DNA of 64,000 nt from an uncultured Opitutales bacterium (lineage in GTDB: Bacteria > Verrucomicrobiota > Verrucomicrobiia > Opitutales > Intestinicryptomonadaceae). Under the pieces are notes generated by a model. It was given only the letters and a program-made list of their open reading frames with translations, ran no database searches and was not told the DNA's origin. Position 1 is the stretch's first letter. Each line of letters starts with the position of its first letter. The position numbers and the translations under genes are program-made. Positions 9,061 to 18,170 of this stretch are shown one piece after another. Location of the stretch: contig CALXNZ010000001.1 in assembly GCA_944389885.1 (NCBI GenBank), positions 209,233-273,232 of the forward strand, read 5' to 3'.

Positions 9061-10494
9061 TCATATTATGGCGTAAACAACGGCAGAAAATACAACCGTA
9101 GCTACGGAAAGAGCCACCATTGTCGCCGACATCGACGGAGTTTCTATAAGCTGGCGCTCCTCGCCTTCCGCCGGCTCCAAGGCAGCCCTCATCCAACCGA
9201 AATAATAGTAGATTGACATTACCGACCCGATTATCATTACGCCCACGAGCCAATAAAGTCCGGCTGCCCACGCCGCAATGAGTATGAGGAGTTTTCCGAA
9301 AAATCCTGCCGTGGGTGGAATTCCCGAGAGCGACGCCAAATTCACTATTAACGTTCCAAGAGCTATCGGGCTGCGAAGTTTCAGCCCTCTGTAATCAGCC
9401 AAGGACTGCTCTGCATCGTCGATTTCCCCGAATCTGTTCACAACGAAAAACACTCCGTAATTTGCGAACATATAGGCCAAGAGATAGAAATACAATACGT
9501 CTTCAAGGCCTACTGACGGGCCGACCTTCAATGCGGCGGCAACCAACACCAAGAGATATCCCGCATTGGCTATTCCCGAAAATGCCATAAGGCGCTTCGT
9601 CCTAATTTGTGTTATCCCGCCGAGATTGCCGACGAGAATTGTGCACGCGGCAACTACTGAAAAAGTGGATACGAGTTTATCGTGTATATGCGCCAAGTCT
9701 TTTGAAAAATCGAACGATGCGCATAGGGTCAGCAGAAACGCTATGCCTGCGCCTTTAGAGGCCACAGCGAAAAATGCCGATACCGGCGTCGGGGATCCCT
9801 GATAAACGTCCGGCGACCAAAATTGGAAAGGGAACGCCGATATTTTAAAAAGCAGACCGCATACGACAAACATCAAGCCCGACATAAATAGGCCGTTGTC
9901 CAATCCGAAAGAAACGTTCGAGAAATTTAGCAAATCCGAATTAGCCGGCAATCCCGCCCCATAAATTAGGGCGATTCCCATGAGGATTATCGCTCCGCTG
10001 ACTCCCCCGGATATGAGGTATCTCGCGCCAGCTTCAAGGCTCGACGCCGATTTTCTCGACCACGCAGACATCGCATACAGGCATATTGTCGCTGTCTCGA
10101 GAGCCACGAAGGAAAACATTAAATCTCTTGAGCGGACAAAGAGCATGAGGCCCGCCGTGCATATCATGAGCATTGACAGAAATTCGTTAATATTTCCGCC
10201 GCCTTTCGCGTAATACTGCAAAGCCATAAGGGCTGTGAGAATCGCGCATATCACCGCAAATATTCCAAAAGAATGCGACTGTGAAAGTATGTCGCCAAAT
10301 GCCCCGCCTTCGGAATAAACTCCCCATGACTCCGCCGCCAACGCGACAAAAAGCCCTATGAGCGCCAACGGAAATATCCTTTTCGACAAGGGCTTGCCCA
10401 ACAAGGCGTCAGCCAACAAGGTAATGACGGCGAATGCGAACAACACGCCTTCCCCGATAACTGCGTTCCAATTGAAAGTTGTTATGGTTTCCAT
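9061..10494 (-). CDS. nuoN: NADH-quinone oxidoreductase subunit N
   Basis: A 477-residue polytopic antiporter-like membrane subunit of complex I, one of the three proton-translocating subunits. Visible family blocks include FKISAFPFQFWSPDVYQGSPTP (the conserved Lys before a broken helix) and SLSGIPPTAGFFGKL. About 14 hydrophobic helices are apparent. The ATG at 10494 is chosen because it follows the nuoM stop closely and gives a normal N-terminus; the longer reading overlaps nuoM. It is the last subunit gene of the operon. Confidence 0.95.
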   Translation of the reverse strand: METITTFNWNAVIGEGVLFAFAVITLLADALLGKPLSKRIFPLALIGLFVALAAESWGVYSEGGAFGDILSQSHSFGIFAVICAILTALMALQYYAKGGGNINEFLSMLMICTAGLMLFVRSRDLMFSFVALETATICLYAMSAWSRKSASSLEAGARYLISGGVSGAIILMGIALIYGAGLPANSDLLNFSNVSFGLDNGLFMSGLMFVVCGLLFKISAFPFQFWSPDVYQGSPTPVSAFFAVASKGAGIAFLLTLCASFDFSKDLAHIHDKLVSTFSVVAACTILVGNLGGITQIRTKRLMAFSGIANAGYLLVLVAAALKVGPSVGLEDVLYFYLLAYMFANYGVFFVVNRFGEIDDAEQSLADYRGLKLRSPIALGTLIVNLASLSGIPPTAGFFGKLLILIAAWAAGLYWLVGVMIIGSVMSIYYYFGWMRAALEPAEGEERQLIETPSMSATMVALSVATVVFSAVVYAII

Positions 10495-10498
10495 AAAA

Positions 10499-11998
10499 TC
10501 ATTTTGATTGGTTATATACAGCCTGCGCCGACAAATTGGCATTAACAGGTTCAGCTATTGTCCACGGGAAGAATCCCGCAAAGGCCAAAGCGGCTATTAA
10601 AACGAATGCCGGGAAGCGTTCCCTGAGCGACAAATCCGATATGGAATCAAAGTCGCGGCGCAGCGGCTCCGACGGGGTCCCCATAAAGACCCAAGCCACC
10701 GCCCGCAATCCATATATTGCCGAAATGATGAGTCCCAGAGCGGCCAACGCGCATATCGCCGGAGAAAAATTCCAAAGGCTCACCAATATGGAAAGTTCTC
10801 CCCAGAAATTCGCGAATCCAGGCAATCCTATGCTGGCAAAGATAGCTGCAATAAAGAACGCCGCCAATACGGGAGTTTTCTTGTACAATCCGCCCATCTG
10901 GCGCATATCCCATTGTCCCGTTCTATTTACAACGGCATTTGAAAGCATAAAGAGCAATGCCACGCTTAATCCGTGGCCGAACATCAGAATTAACGCCCCT
11001 CCAACTCCCAGAATACTTGTCGAGCACAGCCCCAAAAAACAAAGCCCCATATGGGCCACGCTGGAATAAGAGACCATCATCTTGAGGTCGCGCTGGGCCA
11101 TTGTCACTAAACCTATGTAAAGCACGTTGAACAAGGCCAATACCGCCAAGCACCATACCCATTCAGACAGCCCTGCGGGAAGCATCGGCGCGCACACTTG
11201 AAATAGCAGATAAAGTCCAAATTTCTTCAACACGCCTGCATGGAGCATTGAAAACGATGTCGGAGCCGCGGAGTATCCGCGGGGAGCCCATGTATAGAAT
11301 GGGAATAAGCTTACGAGAGTGCCGAGTCCAAACAGCAGGAGGGCGAATATCCAGCCCTGAAGCGAGGCGTTCAGCTCGACGGATTTCAAAGCCGACGCGA
11401 TTTCTCCTATGCCGAATCCGTCGGAGCCCGAGAATACCACAAGCGCTATTATTCCAACAAGGGACACGAGAGCCCCCAGCGTTAAATAGACGGCCATTTG
11501 CATTGCCGCCATTCTTTTTCCGGCGCCGCCCCACACGCATGTAGCCACAAATGTCGGCACGAGGGCGAACTCGTGAAACATATATATCCAAAGCAGGTTT
11601 GTAGAGGCAAACACTCCCATGAGGCCGCCTTGCATAAAGAGCAAAAGAATCATATATGCCTTAACGGATTTTATATCGGAAATGCACGCCCAATAAACTG
11701 CAGCGAAGCCCACGACTCCAGCCAGAGCAAAAAATGGAACCGAGATTCCGTTTACACCCAGCGCCGGCAGAAAATCGGCAATATCGGAAGTGAAGGCGAA
11801 ATTTGGCGATCCCGAGTGGAGTTTTAGGAACCCGTACCAGACAGCCAGCGAAGCCAGCGCGGATACTGACGCCGCGGTCATTCCCAACACGCGCGCGGCT
11901 TTTCCTCCCGCGACAGGATAAATCAACGCGAGCAAAACCGCGAAGATTAGCGGAACATAAACGCCTGCATAAATCGAAATAATATAAAAATCGTCCAT
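10499..11998 (-). CDS. nuoM: NADH-quinone oxidoreductase subunit M
   Basis: A 499-residue antiporter-like complex I subunit. Diagnostic blocks are LWIYMFHEFALVPTF (conserved Glu), FPFYTWAPRGYSAAPTSFSMLHAGVLKKFGLY and MMVSYSSVAHMG. AGGAG sits upstream of the ATG at 11998, a good ribosome-binding site. In many NuoM proteins the helix reads FxLHTWLPxAH; here it reads FPFYTWAPRG, which is typical of the shorter NuoM relatives in Verrucomicrobia and Bacteroidetes (inference). It lies between nuoL and nuoN with short gaps. Confidence 0.95.
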   Translation of the reverse strand: MDDFYIISIYAGVYVPLIFAVLLALIYPVAGGKAARVLGMTAASVSALASLAVWYGFLKLHSGSPNFAFTSDIADFLPALGVNGISVPFFALAGVVGFAAVYWACISDIKSVKAYMILLLFMQGGLMGVFASTNLLWIYMFHEFALVPTFVATCVWGGAGKRMAAMQMAVYLTLGALVSLVGIIALVVFSGSDGFGIGEIASALKSVELNASLQGWIFALLLFGLGTLVSLFPFYTWAPRGYSAAPTSFSMLHAGVLKKFGLYLLFQVCAPMLPAGLSEWVWCLAVLALFNVLYIGLVTMAQRDLKMMVSYSSVAHMGLCFLGLCSTSILGVGGALILMFGHGLSVALLFMLSNAVVNRTGQWDMRQMGGLYKKTPVLAAFFIAAIFASIGLPGFANFWGELSILVSLWNFSPAICALAALGLIISAIYGLRAVAWVFMGTPSEPLRRDFDSISDLSLRERFPAFVLIAALAFAGFFPWTIAEPVNANLSAQAVYNQSK

Positions 11999-12011
11999 TT
12001 TTCAATATCTC

Positions 12012-13925
12012 CTAAAATGCGACAAACAAAAGAAAGAGCAGCAAAGCTCCCGCCGCGAACCATCGCACTTGGGAATTTGCCGAGCAGACATGAAGTCCTT
12101 TTATGCCATAGCCTATTACGGCACAAAACGCCCCTATCCCGCGCACGAACAGCAGTTCTATGAGGAACATATCCGCGAAAGTCGCCAACAGCACGGCGAA
12201 CCTCTGCTGGACTTTCGCCACATACCAGTCGTACAATGAATCGAACCAGCCGTGTTGTTTTAATGCGTCATAGAGTATGGGAACATTGCGCTGCAAGGTG
12301 TCGTATCCCCTATTTCTACCGTAGAGGAAATAAGCCGCCAGCAATCCGAGAACTGTAAGCGATAGCGCAAGTTTTGCCAAGAGCCCCGCTCCCTGCACCG
12401 ATTCCAATGCCGGCATATGCACCTCGAGCATATTTCCCACAAATTGGGTAGCGGCGGAAGGCAACAAGCCGTCCATTTTTCCGTCGAGCCAGAAAATGTC
12501 GTATGCAAATGACCAGCCGCCCGCCAGAGAATAGATTCCCAAAACCAGCAGGGGCAATATCATAAATATTCCGCTTTCTTTAGCATTCGCGGCTTTCTCC
12601 GAATTGGGTTTGCCCAAAAACACGTTGAAGAAGAGCCTTCCCATGTAAATCGGGGTTAACAGGGCCGCTCCCATGACGAGCCAGAATACTATCTGGTCAA
12701 AAACCGCCCCCGTAATATGGGCCTTTCCAAAACTTGCCGCAAGAATAGCCTCCTTGCTGTAATATCCTGAAAAATACGGTATGGCTATAATCGACAAAGA
12801 CGCCAAAAGCCCCACAAACGATGTCAATGGCATTCTGCGGAAGAGCCCCCCCATCTTATAAATATCCTGCTCATGGCAGCAAGCGTGTATTATTGAACCG
12901 GCCACGAGGAAAAGAGTGGCTTTAAAAAACGCATGCATAGTGAGGTGATACATTGCCAAGTCGTAGCCGAGACTAACGCCCACTCCCATAAGCCCGAGGT
13001 GGGCGAGAGTTGAATAGGCCAATATTTTCTTGATGTCGTTTTGTCCGAGAGCCCAAAGTCCGGCGAAGAAAGCCATGAGCGCGCAAAGTATAGCCACGGT
13101 ATCCAAGACGTCCGGCGCAAGCATTCCCACAGCCGACAATCTCACCAGCATAAACACGCCCGCGGCAACCATTGTCGCCGCATGTATGAGGGCCGAAACG
13201 GGAGTCGGACCGGCCATCGCGTCGGGCAGCCAGACTTGCAATGGGAATTGCGCGCTTTTGCCGAGAAATCCGCAAAGCAGCAAGAGTCCCATGAGAGTTG
13301 AGGCCTGCGATGGATTTTGCGACAATATTTGGGACAGTTCAGAAAACGAGGTTGTCCCAAATTTTGCCTGGCAAAAGATTATTCCGAGGAGGAATCCCAC
13401 ATCGCCTACTCTATTTACAATAAACGCTTTTTTCGAGGCTGCTCTCGCGGCTTCTGTGTCTGCGTAATGGGCTATCAGAGCGTAAGAGCTGAATCCCACC
13501 AACTCCCAGAACACAAACATCATAAACAGGTTCGACGACAACACAAGGCCGGTCATAGAGAACATAAAGAAGCTCATGCCGGCAAAGAACCTGCCTTTGC
13601 AAGGGTCTTTATCCATATAGCCAACACTGAATACATGGATTAGGAATCCCACAAAACAAACGACAAACAGCATATTCATCGCCGCGGGGTCGAATAGAAC
13701 CCCAAAATTCATTGAAAAATCCCCAAGGGAGAACAAGACATGCCTTGATTCAAACGCTTCGATTTTTGCGTCTGAAAGCATGGCCGCAACCGCCATTGCA
13801 AGGGCTATTCCCGCAGAAGTCACGGAAACGGTTGCCCCTCCCCATTTGGACGACCTAAGAAAAAGGGCTATTATAGCGGCCGAGCAGAGCGGCAATAGTA
13901 AAATTGAATACAGTTCGACGTCCAT
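12012..13925 (-). CDS. nuoL: NADH-quinone oxidoreductase subunit L
   Basis: A 637-residue distal antiporter-like subunit of complex I. The family blocks LFVFWELVGFSSYALI, FLGKSAQFPLQVWLPDAMAGPTPVSALIHAATMVAAG and LAYSTLAHLGLMGVG carry the expected Glu, Lys and His residues of the proton channel. The C-terminus has the long amphipathic stretch and the final transmembrane anchor (FAAGALLLFLLFVAF). GAGGGA lies seven bases upstream of the start, and nuoK ends one base before it. Confidence 0.96.
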   Translation of the reverse strand: MDVELYSILLLPLCSAAIIALFLRSSKWGGATVSVTSAGIALAMAVAAMLSDAKIEAFESRHVLFSLGDFSMNFGVLFDPAAMNMLFVVCFVGFLIHVFSVGYMDKDPCKGRFFAGMSFFMFSMTGLVLSSNLFMMFVFWELVGFSSYALIAHYADTEAARAASKKAFIVNRVGDVGFLLGIIFCQAKFGTTSFSELSQILSQNPSQASTLMGLLLLCGFLGKSAQFPLQVWLPDAMAGPTPVSALIHAATMVAAGVFMLVRLSAVGMLAPDVLDTVAILCALMAFFAGLWALGQNDIKKILAYSTLAHLGLMGVGVSLGYDLAMYHLTMHAFFKATLFLVAGSIIHACCHEQDIYKMGGLFRRMPLTSFVGLLASLSIIAIPYFSGYYSKEAILAASFGKAHITGAVFDQIVFWLVMGAALLTPIYMGRLFFNVFLGKPNSEKAANAKESGIFMILPLLVLGIYSLAGGWSFAYDIFWLDGKMDGLLPSAATQFVGNMLEVHMPALESVQGAGLLAKLALSLTVLGLLAAYFLYGRNRGYDTLQRNVPILYDALKQHGWFDSLYDWYVAKVQQRFAVLLATFADMFLIELLFVRGIGAFCAVIGYGIKGLHVCSANSQVRWFAAGALLLFLLFVAF

Positions 13926-13926
13926 A

Positions 13927-14232
13927 TCAATCCCTCAAATTTCCAAGATTGTTTCCCGACACTGATTTGGCCACGGAGAACAGGCGCGTCAATATGGCCA
14001 AGCCGACCGCGACTTCGGCCGCGGCGATTGTCAGTATAAAGAAAGTAAACACGCCTCCGCGCATATCGTCGTATGCAGACGCGAAAGACAGCAGAGCCAG
14101 CATGGCTCCGCAAAGCATGAGCTCAACGCACATGAAAAGCGATATTAGGTTGCGCTTAAGCATTGCCCCCACAAAGCCCGTAATAAATAGCATAAGAGCC
14201 GGCGCTAAAAATTGGTTTATTATGTCAGACAT
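13927..14232 (-). CDS. nuoK: NADH-quinone oxidoreductase subunit K
   Basis: A 101-residue, three-helix membrane subunit of complex I. The membrane Glu is visible in LFMCVELMLCGAML, matching the MCIELMLNA block of NuoK; the second conserved Glu is in TIAAAEVAVGLAI. Length matches the family. It is tightly coupled to nuoL downstream. Confidence 0.95.
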   Translation of the reverse strand: MSDIINQFLAPALMLFITGFVGAMLKRNLISLFMCVELMLCGAMLALLSFASAYDDMRGGVFTFFILTIAAAEVAVGLAILTRLFSVAKSVSGNNLGNLRD

Positions 14233-14253
14233 AGTAAATGAAATTTTAAAATT

Positions 14254-14775
14254 TTAAACGAGTTCTCTCCTTGCCTTCTTGCGCGACGGATTTTTTGCCA
14301 CCACCATAACTCCTATCATAGCCGCGAGCAGGAGAGCTCCCGCTATTTGGAATGGCAACATAAATTCCGTCATCAGGACCAATCCGTAATTCTTTGCTTG
14401 GGAAAGGAATACCACTTCGGTAGTTTTTGAAAGTCCCGCCGCGGCCTGCGAGAGCATCGGAGAGACCCAACCAACGAAGGCTCCCAAAACCACCCACAGC
14501 CCGACTATTCCGATTTTTCGCCATATGGACGAATTTTCCTTAACATCTCCTATGAGCATTACCACAAACACAAAGAGCACCAAAACCGATCCCGCATAGA
14601 CCGACACCATAACGAAAGCCAGAAAGTAGCACTGCATTAGCACCATGAGCCCGGCCGCCCCCAGCATTGAACAAAGCATTCCCATTGCCGCGTTCACATA
14701 GCCGCGCGAGAGCAGGACAACCAGCGCTCCGCCCAAGAGCATAGCGCAAAATATATAATATGAGAAATCGGCCAT
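14254..14775 (-). CDS. nuoJ: NADH-quinone oxidoreductase subunit J
   Basis: A 173-residue membrane subunit of complex I with five predicted helices and the family block YFLAFVMVSVYAGSVLVLFVFVVML, which contains the conserved Tyr and Gly of the pi-bulge helix. The C-terminus is basic (NPSRKKARRELV). A strong GAAGGAGG site precedes the ATG inside the end of nuoI, and the two genes share one base, which suggests translational coupling. Confidence 0.94.
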   Translation of the reverse strand: MADFSYYIFCAMLLGGALVVLLSRGYVNAAMGMLCSMLGAAGLMVLMQCYFLAFVMVSVYAGSVLVLFVFVVMLIGDVKENSSIWRKIGIVGLWVVLGAFVGWVSPMLSQAAAGLSKTTEVVFLSQAKNYGLVLMTEFMLPFQIAGALLLAAMIGVMVVAKNPSRKKARRELV

Positions 14776-15314
14776 TAGTGAGATCCTCCTTCAAGTTCCG
14801 CATTGTCTTTGACGCGCTTCCATTTCATTATTTTATCAGGAAGCACTCCGCCTTCGGCGTAGAGTTTGGTCTTGTTGTAAATCAATTCCGCGCGCGAAGC
14901 TCCGTTTATCGAAAAGTTATTTTGCAGGACAATCGCCCTTTCCGGGCATGCCTCCTCGCAAAGTCCGCAATATATGCAACGGAGCATATCTATTTTAAAT
15001 TCAGCAGGCGCTTTTTCTATAAAGGCGTATTGGCTATCCGCCGGAATTTCTCCCGGAGTGACAGTTATAGCCTTCGACGGGCATACAAATTCGCACAGCT
15101 GGCACGAAACGCATTTTTCCCTTCCCTCGGAATCCTTTACGAGGGTCGGAGCTCCCCTATATCCCACTGGAAGCACCGGGGCTTGATCGGGATATTCCAA
15201 GGTCACTCTCGGCCTAAAAATATTTTTGAGGGTTATCCATAGGCCGGAAATTATCTGGGGCAGATATAACCTTTCAAAAAAACCGAGCTTTTTTCTTTCA
15301 ACTACTATAGCCAT
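14775..15314 (-). CDS. nuoI: NADH-quinone oxidoreductase subunit I
   Basis: A 179-residue peripheral-arm subunit that carries clusters N6a and N6b. Both ferredoxin motifs are intact: C68-x2-C71-x2-C74-x3-C78 (CVSCQLCEFVCP) and C113-x2-C116-x2-C119-x3-C123 (CIYCGLCEEACP). The N-terminal membrane-associated helix (GLWITLKNIFRP) is also typical. It follows nuoH by 18 bases and overlaps nuoJ by one. Confidence 0.96.
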   Translation of the reverse strand: MAIVVERKKLGFFERLYLPQIISGLWITLKNIFRPRVTLEYPDQAPVLPVGYRGAPTLVKDSEGREKCVSCQLCEFVCPSKAITVTPGEIPADSQYAFIEKAPAEFKIDMLRCIYCGLCEEACPERAIVLQNNFSINGASRAELIYNKTKLYAEGGVLPDKIMKWKRVKDNAELEGGSH

Positions 15315-15332
15315 TTTGATTAAGCCTAAATT

Positions 15333-16490
15333 TTAGATAGCCGCAATCGCCATATAAAATACGAGGTTTGCAAGTGCCAGCGGCATTAGGCACTTCCAAC
15401 ACAAAGCCATGACTTGGTCATATCTGAAGCGCGGGAGAGTCCAGCGCACCCAAATGAAGAAGAATATCATGGCCGAAATCTTTACCAAAAACGTTATAAA
15501 TCCAAGCAATGTTGAAATCCACCCCCACGACTCCGGATATGAAATATACGGCAACGGATTCCAAGCCCCCAAGAAAAGGATTATAAATAACGCCGACCCA
15601 AGCGCCACATGCCCGTATTCCCCGACAAAAAATAGCCCGAACTTAAAGCTGCCGTATTCAGTGTGGAATCCGCTTACCAGATCAGTCTCGCTCTCGGCCA
15701 TATCGAAGGGCAGCCTGTTTGTTTCGGCGAACAGCGCCACTATAAACAAGAGCGCCGCAAGCGGCTGGGTCATAAAGAACCACGACTGTTCCTGTGCCGA
15801 CGCTATTTCAAAGAGGCTCAATGGAGAATCGGAAACCGACCCCATATATAGAACCACCGACATCGCAGCCAAAGCCATAGTGAGTTCATAGCTGATAACT
15901 TGGGCAGATGCCCGTATTGCTCCCATATATGGGAATTTACTGTTTGAAGACCAGCCCGCCATTATTGCCCCGTAAACTCCGAGGGCCCCTATTGCAAGAA
16001 CCGCCAAAAGGCTTACGTCTATGTTTGCCGCGGCCAATGGGTGAGCCGCGCCGCCAGAATCCCACCAAACCCCGAAAGGTATCAGACACGCGCATATTAG
16101 TATTGGCGAGAGCGACATAATCGGAGCCGCAAGATACCAAAGCTTGCTGACATGCGCCGGCAATGGATCCTCTTTCAACAAGAATTTTAAGCCGTCGGCA
16201 ACCAGCTGCATCAAACCGTTCTTTTTAAGGAAGTTTCCAACGAGCGGTATTGCGGCAATTATCGGAATTGCGGTTCTATTCGGGCCGTATCTGCCTTGTA
16301 TGTATGCGCATACTTTTCTTTCGGCGACCACGCTCAGAGCCGCAAAACACATTATTACTATTATCGCCGCGAGAGCAAACACCACTTTCAGGACGATGAA
16401 CAACGCCATATCCGCATAGGAACAATCCGCCGTCCCCAATAACGCGGGCATGCATGTTGCAGTTTGGTTAATAAGGTAGCTCATATCCAT
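15333..16490 (-). CDS. nuoH: NADH-quinone oxidoreductase subunit H
   Basis: A 385-residue membrane subunit that forms much of the quinone chamber. Family blocks seen are VVAERKVCAYIQGRYGPNR (the loop contacting the peripheral arm), AGWSSNSKFPYMGAIRASAQVISYE, and ETNRLPFDMAESETDLVSGFHTEYG with its acidic cluster. About nine helices are visible. Length is slightly above the usual 325-350 because of a longer N-terminal segment. Confidence 0.95.
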   Translation of the reverse strand: MDMSYLINQTATCMPALLGTADCSYADMALFIVLKVVFALAAIIVIMCFAALSVVAERKVCAYIQGRYGPNRTAIPIIAAIPLVGNFLKKNGLMQLVADGLKFLLKEDPLPAHVSKLWYLAAPIMSLSPILICACLIPFGVWWDSGGAAHPLAAANIDVSLLAVLAIGALGVYGAIMAGWSSNSKFPYMGAIRASAQVISYELTMALAAMSVVLYMGSVSDSPLSLFEIASAQEQSWFFMTQPLAALLFIVALFAETNRLPFDMAESETDLVSGFHTEYGSFKFGLFFVGEYGHVALGSALFIILFLGAWNPLPYISYPESWGWISTLLGFITFLVKISAMIFFFIWVRWTLPRFRYDQVMALCWKCLMPLALANLVFYMAIAAI

Positions 16491-16500
16491 TCAAGTCGTT

Positions 16501-18168
16501 TTATTTTTTTTGTCGCGAGTAGTGCATGGCGTCCTCTTCGGGGAAATCCACCGACGCAAATTGCGAAGAATCGAGAGGCAGCCCCGACGCCGGAATATGC
16601 ACGGCGTCTTTCATCGCCACTATTGATTTTGCCATTTCCGCCCTCACATCCTCGGCGCTGGGAGCGTCAAAGTGCGACCCTTCCAATTCGGATAATAAGA
16701 ACGACAGAAAATCAATGTCCGCAAAAGTGTTTTCCGGAGCCTGCACTGCCATGTTAAACTTTTGTATCCTAAACTGCCTGTTCACCCACGACCCGTTTTT
16801 CTCAAATTCAGTGCGCAGCGGAATGCAAATTTTAGCGGAAGCGCTTATATTGTTTTCAAGGGCCCCGCAATAAATGATATTCGCGGCTTTCAGTTGCTTC
16901 TGCTCCAAGCCGAAATCTTTGAGATCTTCCCTAAAGCATAGCACGGTACCCACTTCTCCGGCGTCTATCGCCGCGCCGAGCCCTTTAAAATCTTTCGGCG
17001 GATAAGAGTCTAACAGCCCCGTCAAAAAGGCTCCGCGCATATTCGGAGTCCTGTCGGCGGAGAGCAATTTGCCGTCGTCGGCCCCGACATGGCTTATCAT
17101 ATATATTTTTGCCCCGCAGGCGTCCGCGAGACGCTTCATAAGGAACATCTCCTCCACGCTCTGCCACGCGTTGGCTACTATCGCAACCTTGCCGAGTTTG
17201 AGAATTTCCAAACAGCGTTCCGCCGCGTAGCCCAAGTCGCATGGAGAAGAATCTATTCTGGCAACAGACATGCGGTTCTTCGCCTCAAAGCGATAATGAA
17301 TGTACCTTCCGCTATCCGTCATCCACATGTCGTTGACGGCGTCGTTCCGGCGCGGCGTTATGCGGTAAATTTTACCGTTCCTCGACCAAACCCTGACATT
17401 GATTCCAGCGCTCGATTCCCCGCATATGCTGTCGGTCACTTTTAGGAACCATGTGCGCATTTTAAACCGAAACGCTTTTTCAGTCAACGCCCCCACCGGA
17501 CAGCCGTCCACTACGTTCAGCAAATAATTGCTGTCGTTATCGCTGTTTGGATACACCGATATTTCGGTTTTGGAGCCGCGCTTTGTAAAAGAGAATGTGC
17601 TGCGGCCTATGAACTCCCTGCAAAATCTGATACAGCGCGAACACTCTATGCAGCGTTGGGAATCCATCATTATTTTCCCCGCTACCATCACCTTTTTGGG
17701 CTTGACGTTTTTATTCTCTATATAGCGCGACTCCCCCCTGCCAAATGTATTTGCATACTCCTGCAGTTTGCATTCGCCCGCCTTATCGCATATCGGGCAG
17801 TCGAGTGGGTGGTTCAGCAATAGAAATTCCAGCACAGACTCCCTGCAACTCTTTATAAACTCGGAATCCGTAACCACATGCATGTTCTGCGAAACTTTTG
17901 TTCCGCAAGCTATCGCCGGCTTTGGCATCCACGATATTTCAGGTGAACCGTCCTCTTTTTTGAGGAGTTCGCCAGTGGCCCTGTCGCGGGCCGGAGTGCC
18001 TATTGTCACCAAACACATTCTGCAGGACCCCGCCACCTTAAGTTTCGGATGATAGCAAAAAAACGGCACTTCAACCCCGACGCTTCTACACGCCTCCAAA
18101 ACGTTCAGCCCGGCCCCAACTTCATAGTTGCAACCGTTGATGTTTACAGTCACCTTTTCGTTTTCCAT
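16501..18168 (-). CDS. nuoG: NADH-quinone oxidoreductase subunit G (short form)
   Basis: A 555-residue large Fe-S subunit. The N-terminal 2Fe-2S domain shows C38, C49, C52 and C88; the His-ligated 4Fe-4S motif is H120-x3-C124-x2-C127-x5-C133; and a further 4Fe-4S motif begins at C173 (CIECSRC) and closes with DGCPVGAL. The segment that would hold the extra N7 cluster reads SICGESSAGINV, with only one Cys, so N7 is absent. The molybdopterin-like C-terminal part is much reduced compared with the roughly 900-residue E. coli protein. Its place between nuoF and nuoH is canonical. Confidence 0.93.
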   Translation of the reverse strand: MENEKVTVNINGCNYEVGAGLNVLEACRSVGVEVPFFCYHPKLKVAGSCRMCLVTIGTPARDRATGELLKKEDGSPEISWMPKPAIACGTKVSQNMHVVTDSEFIKSCRESVLEFLLLNHPLDCPICDKAGECKLQEYANTFGRGESRYIENKNVKPKKVMVAGKIMMDSQRCIECSRCIRFCREFIGRSTFSFTKRGSKTEISVYPNSDNDSNYLLNVVDGCPVGALTEKAFRFKMRTWFLKVTDSICGESSAGINVRVWSRNGKIYRITPRRNDAVNDMWMTDSGRYIHYRFEAKNRMSVARIDSSPCDLGYAAERCLEILKLGKVAIVANAWQSVEEMFLMKRLADACGAKIYMISHVGADDGKLLSADRTPNMRGAFLTGLLDSYPPKDFKGLGAAIDAGEVGTVLCFREDLKDFGLEQKQLKAANIIYCGALENNISASAKICIPLRTEFEKNGSWVNRQFRIQKFNMAVQAPENTFADIDFLSFLLSELEGSHFDAPSAEDVRAEMAKSIVAMKDAVHIPASGLPLDSSQFASVDFPEEDAMHYSRQKK

Positions 18169-18170
18169 TT

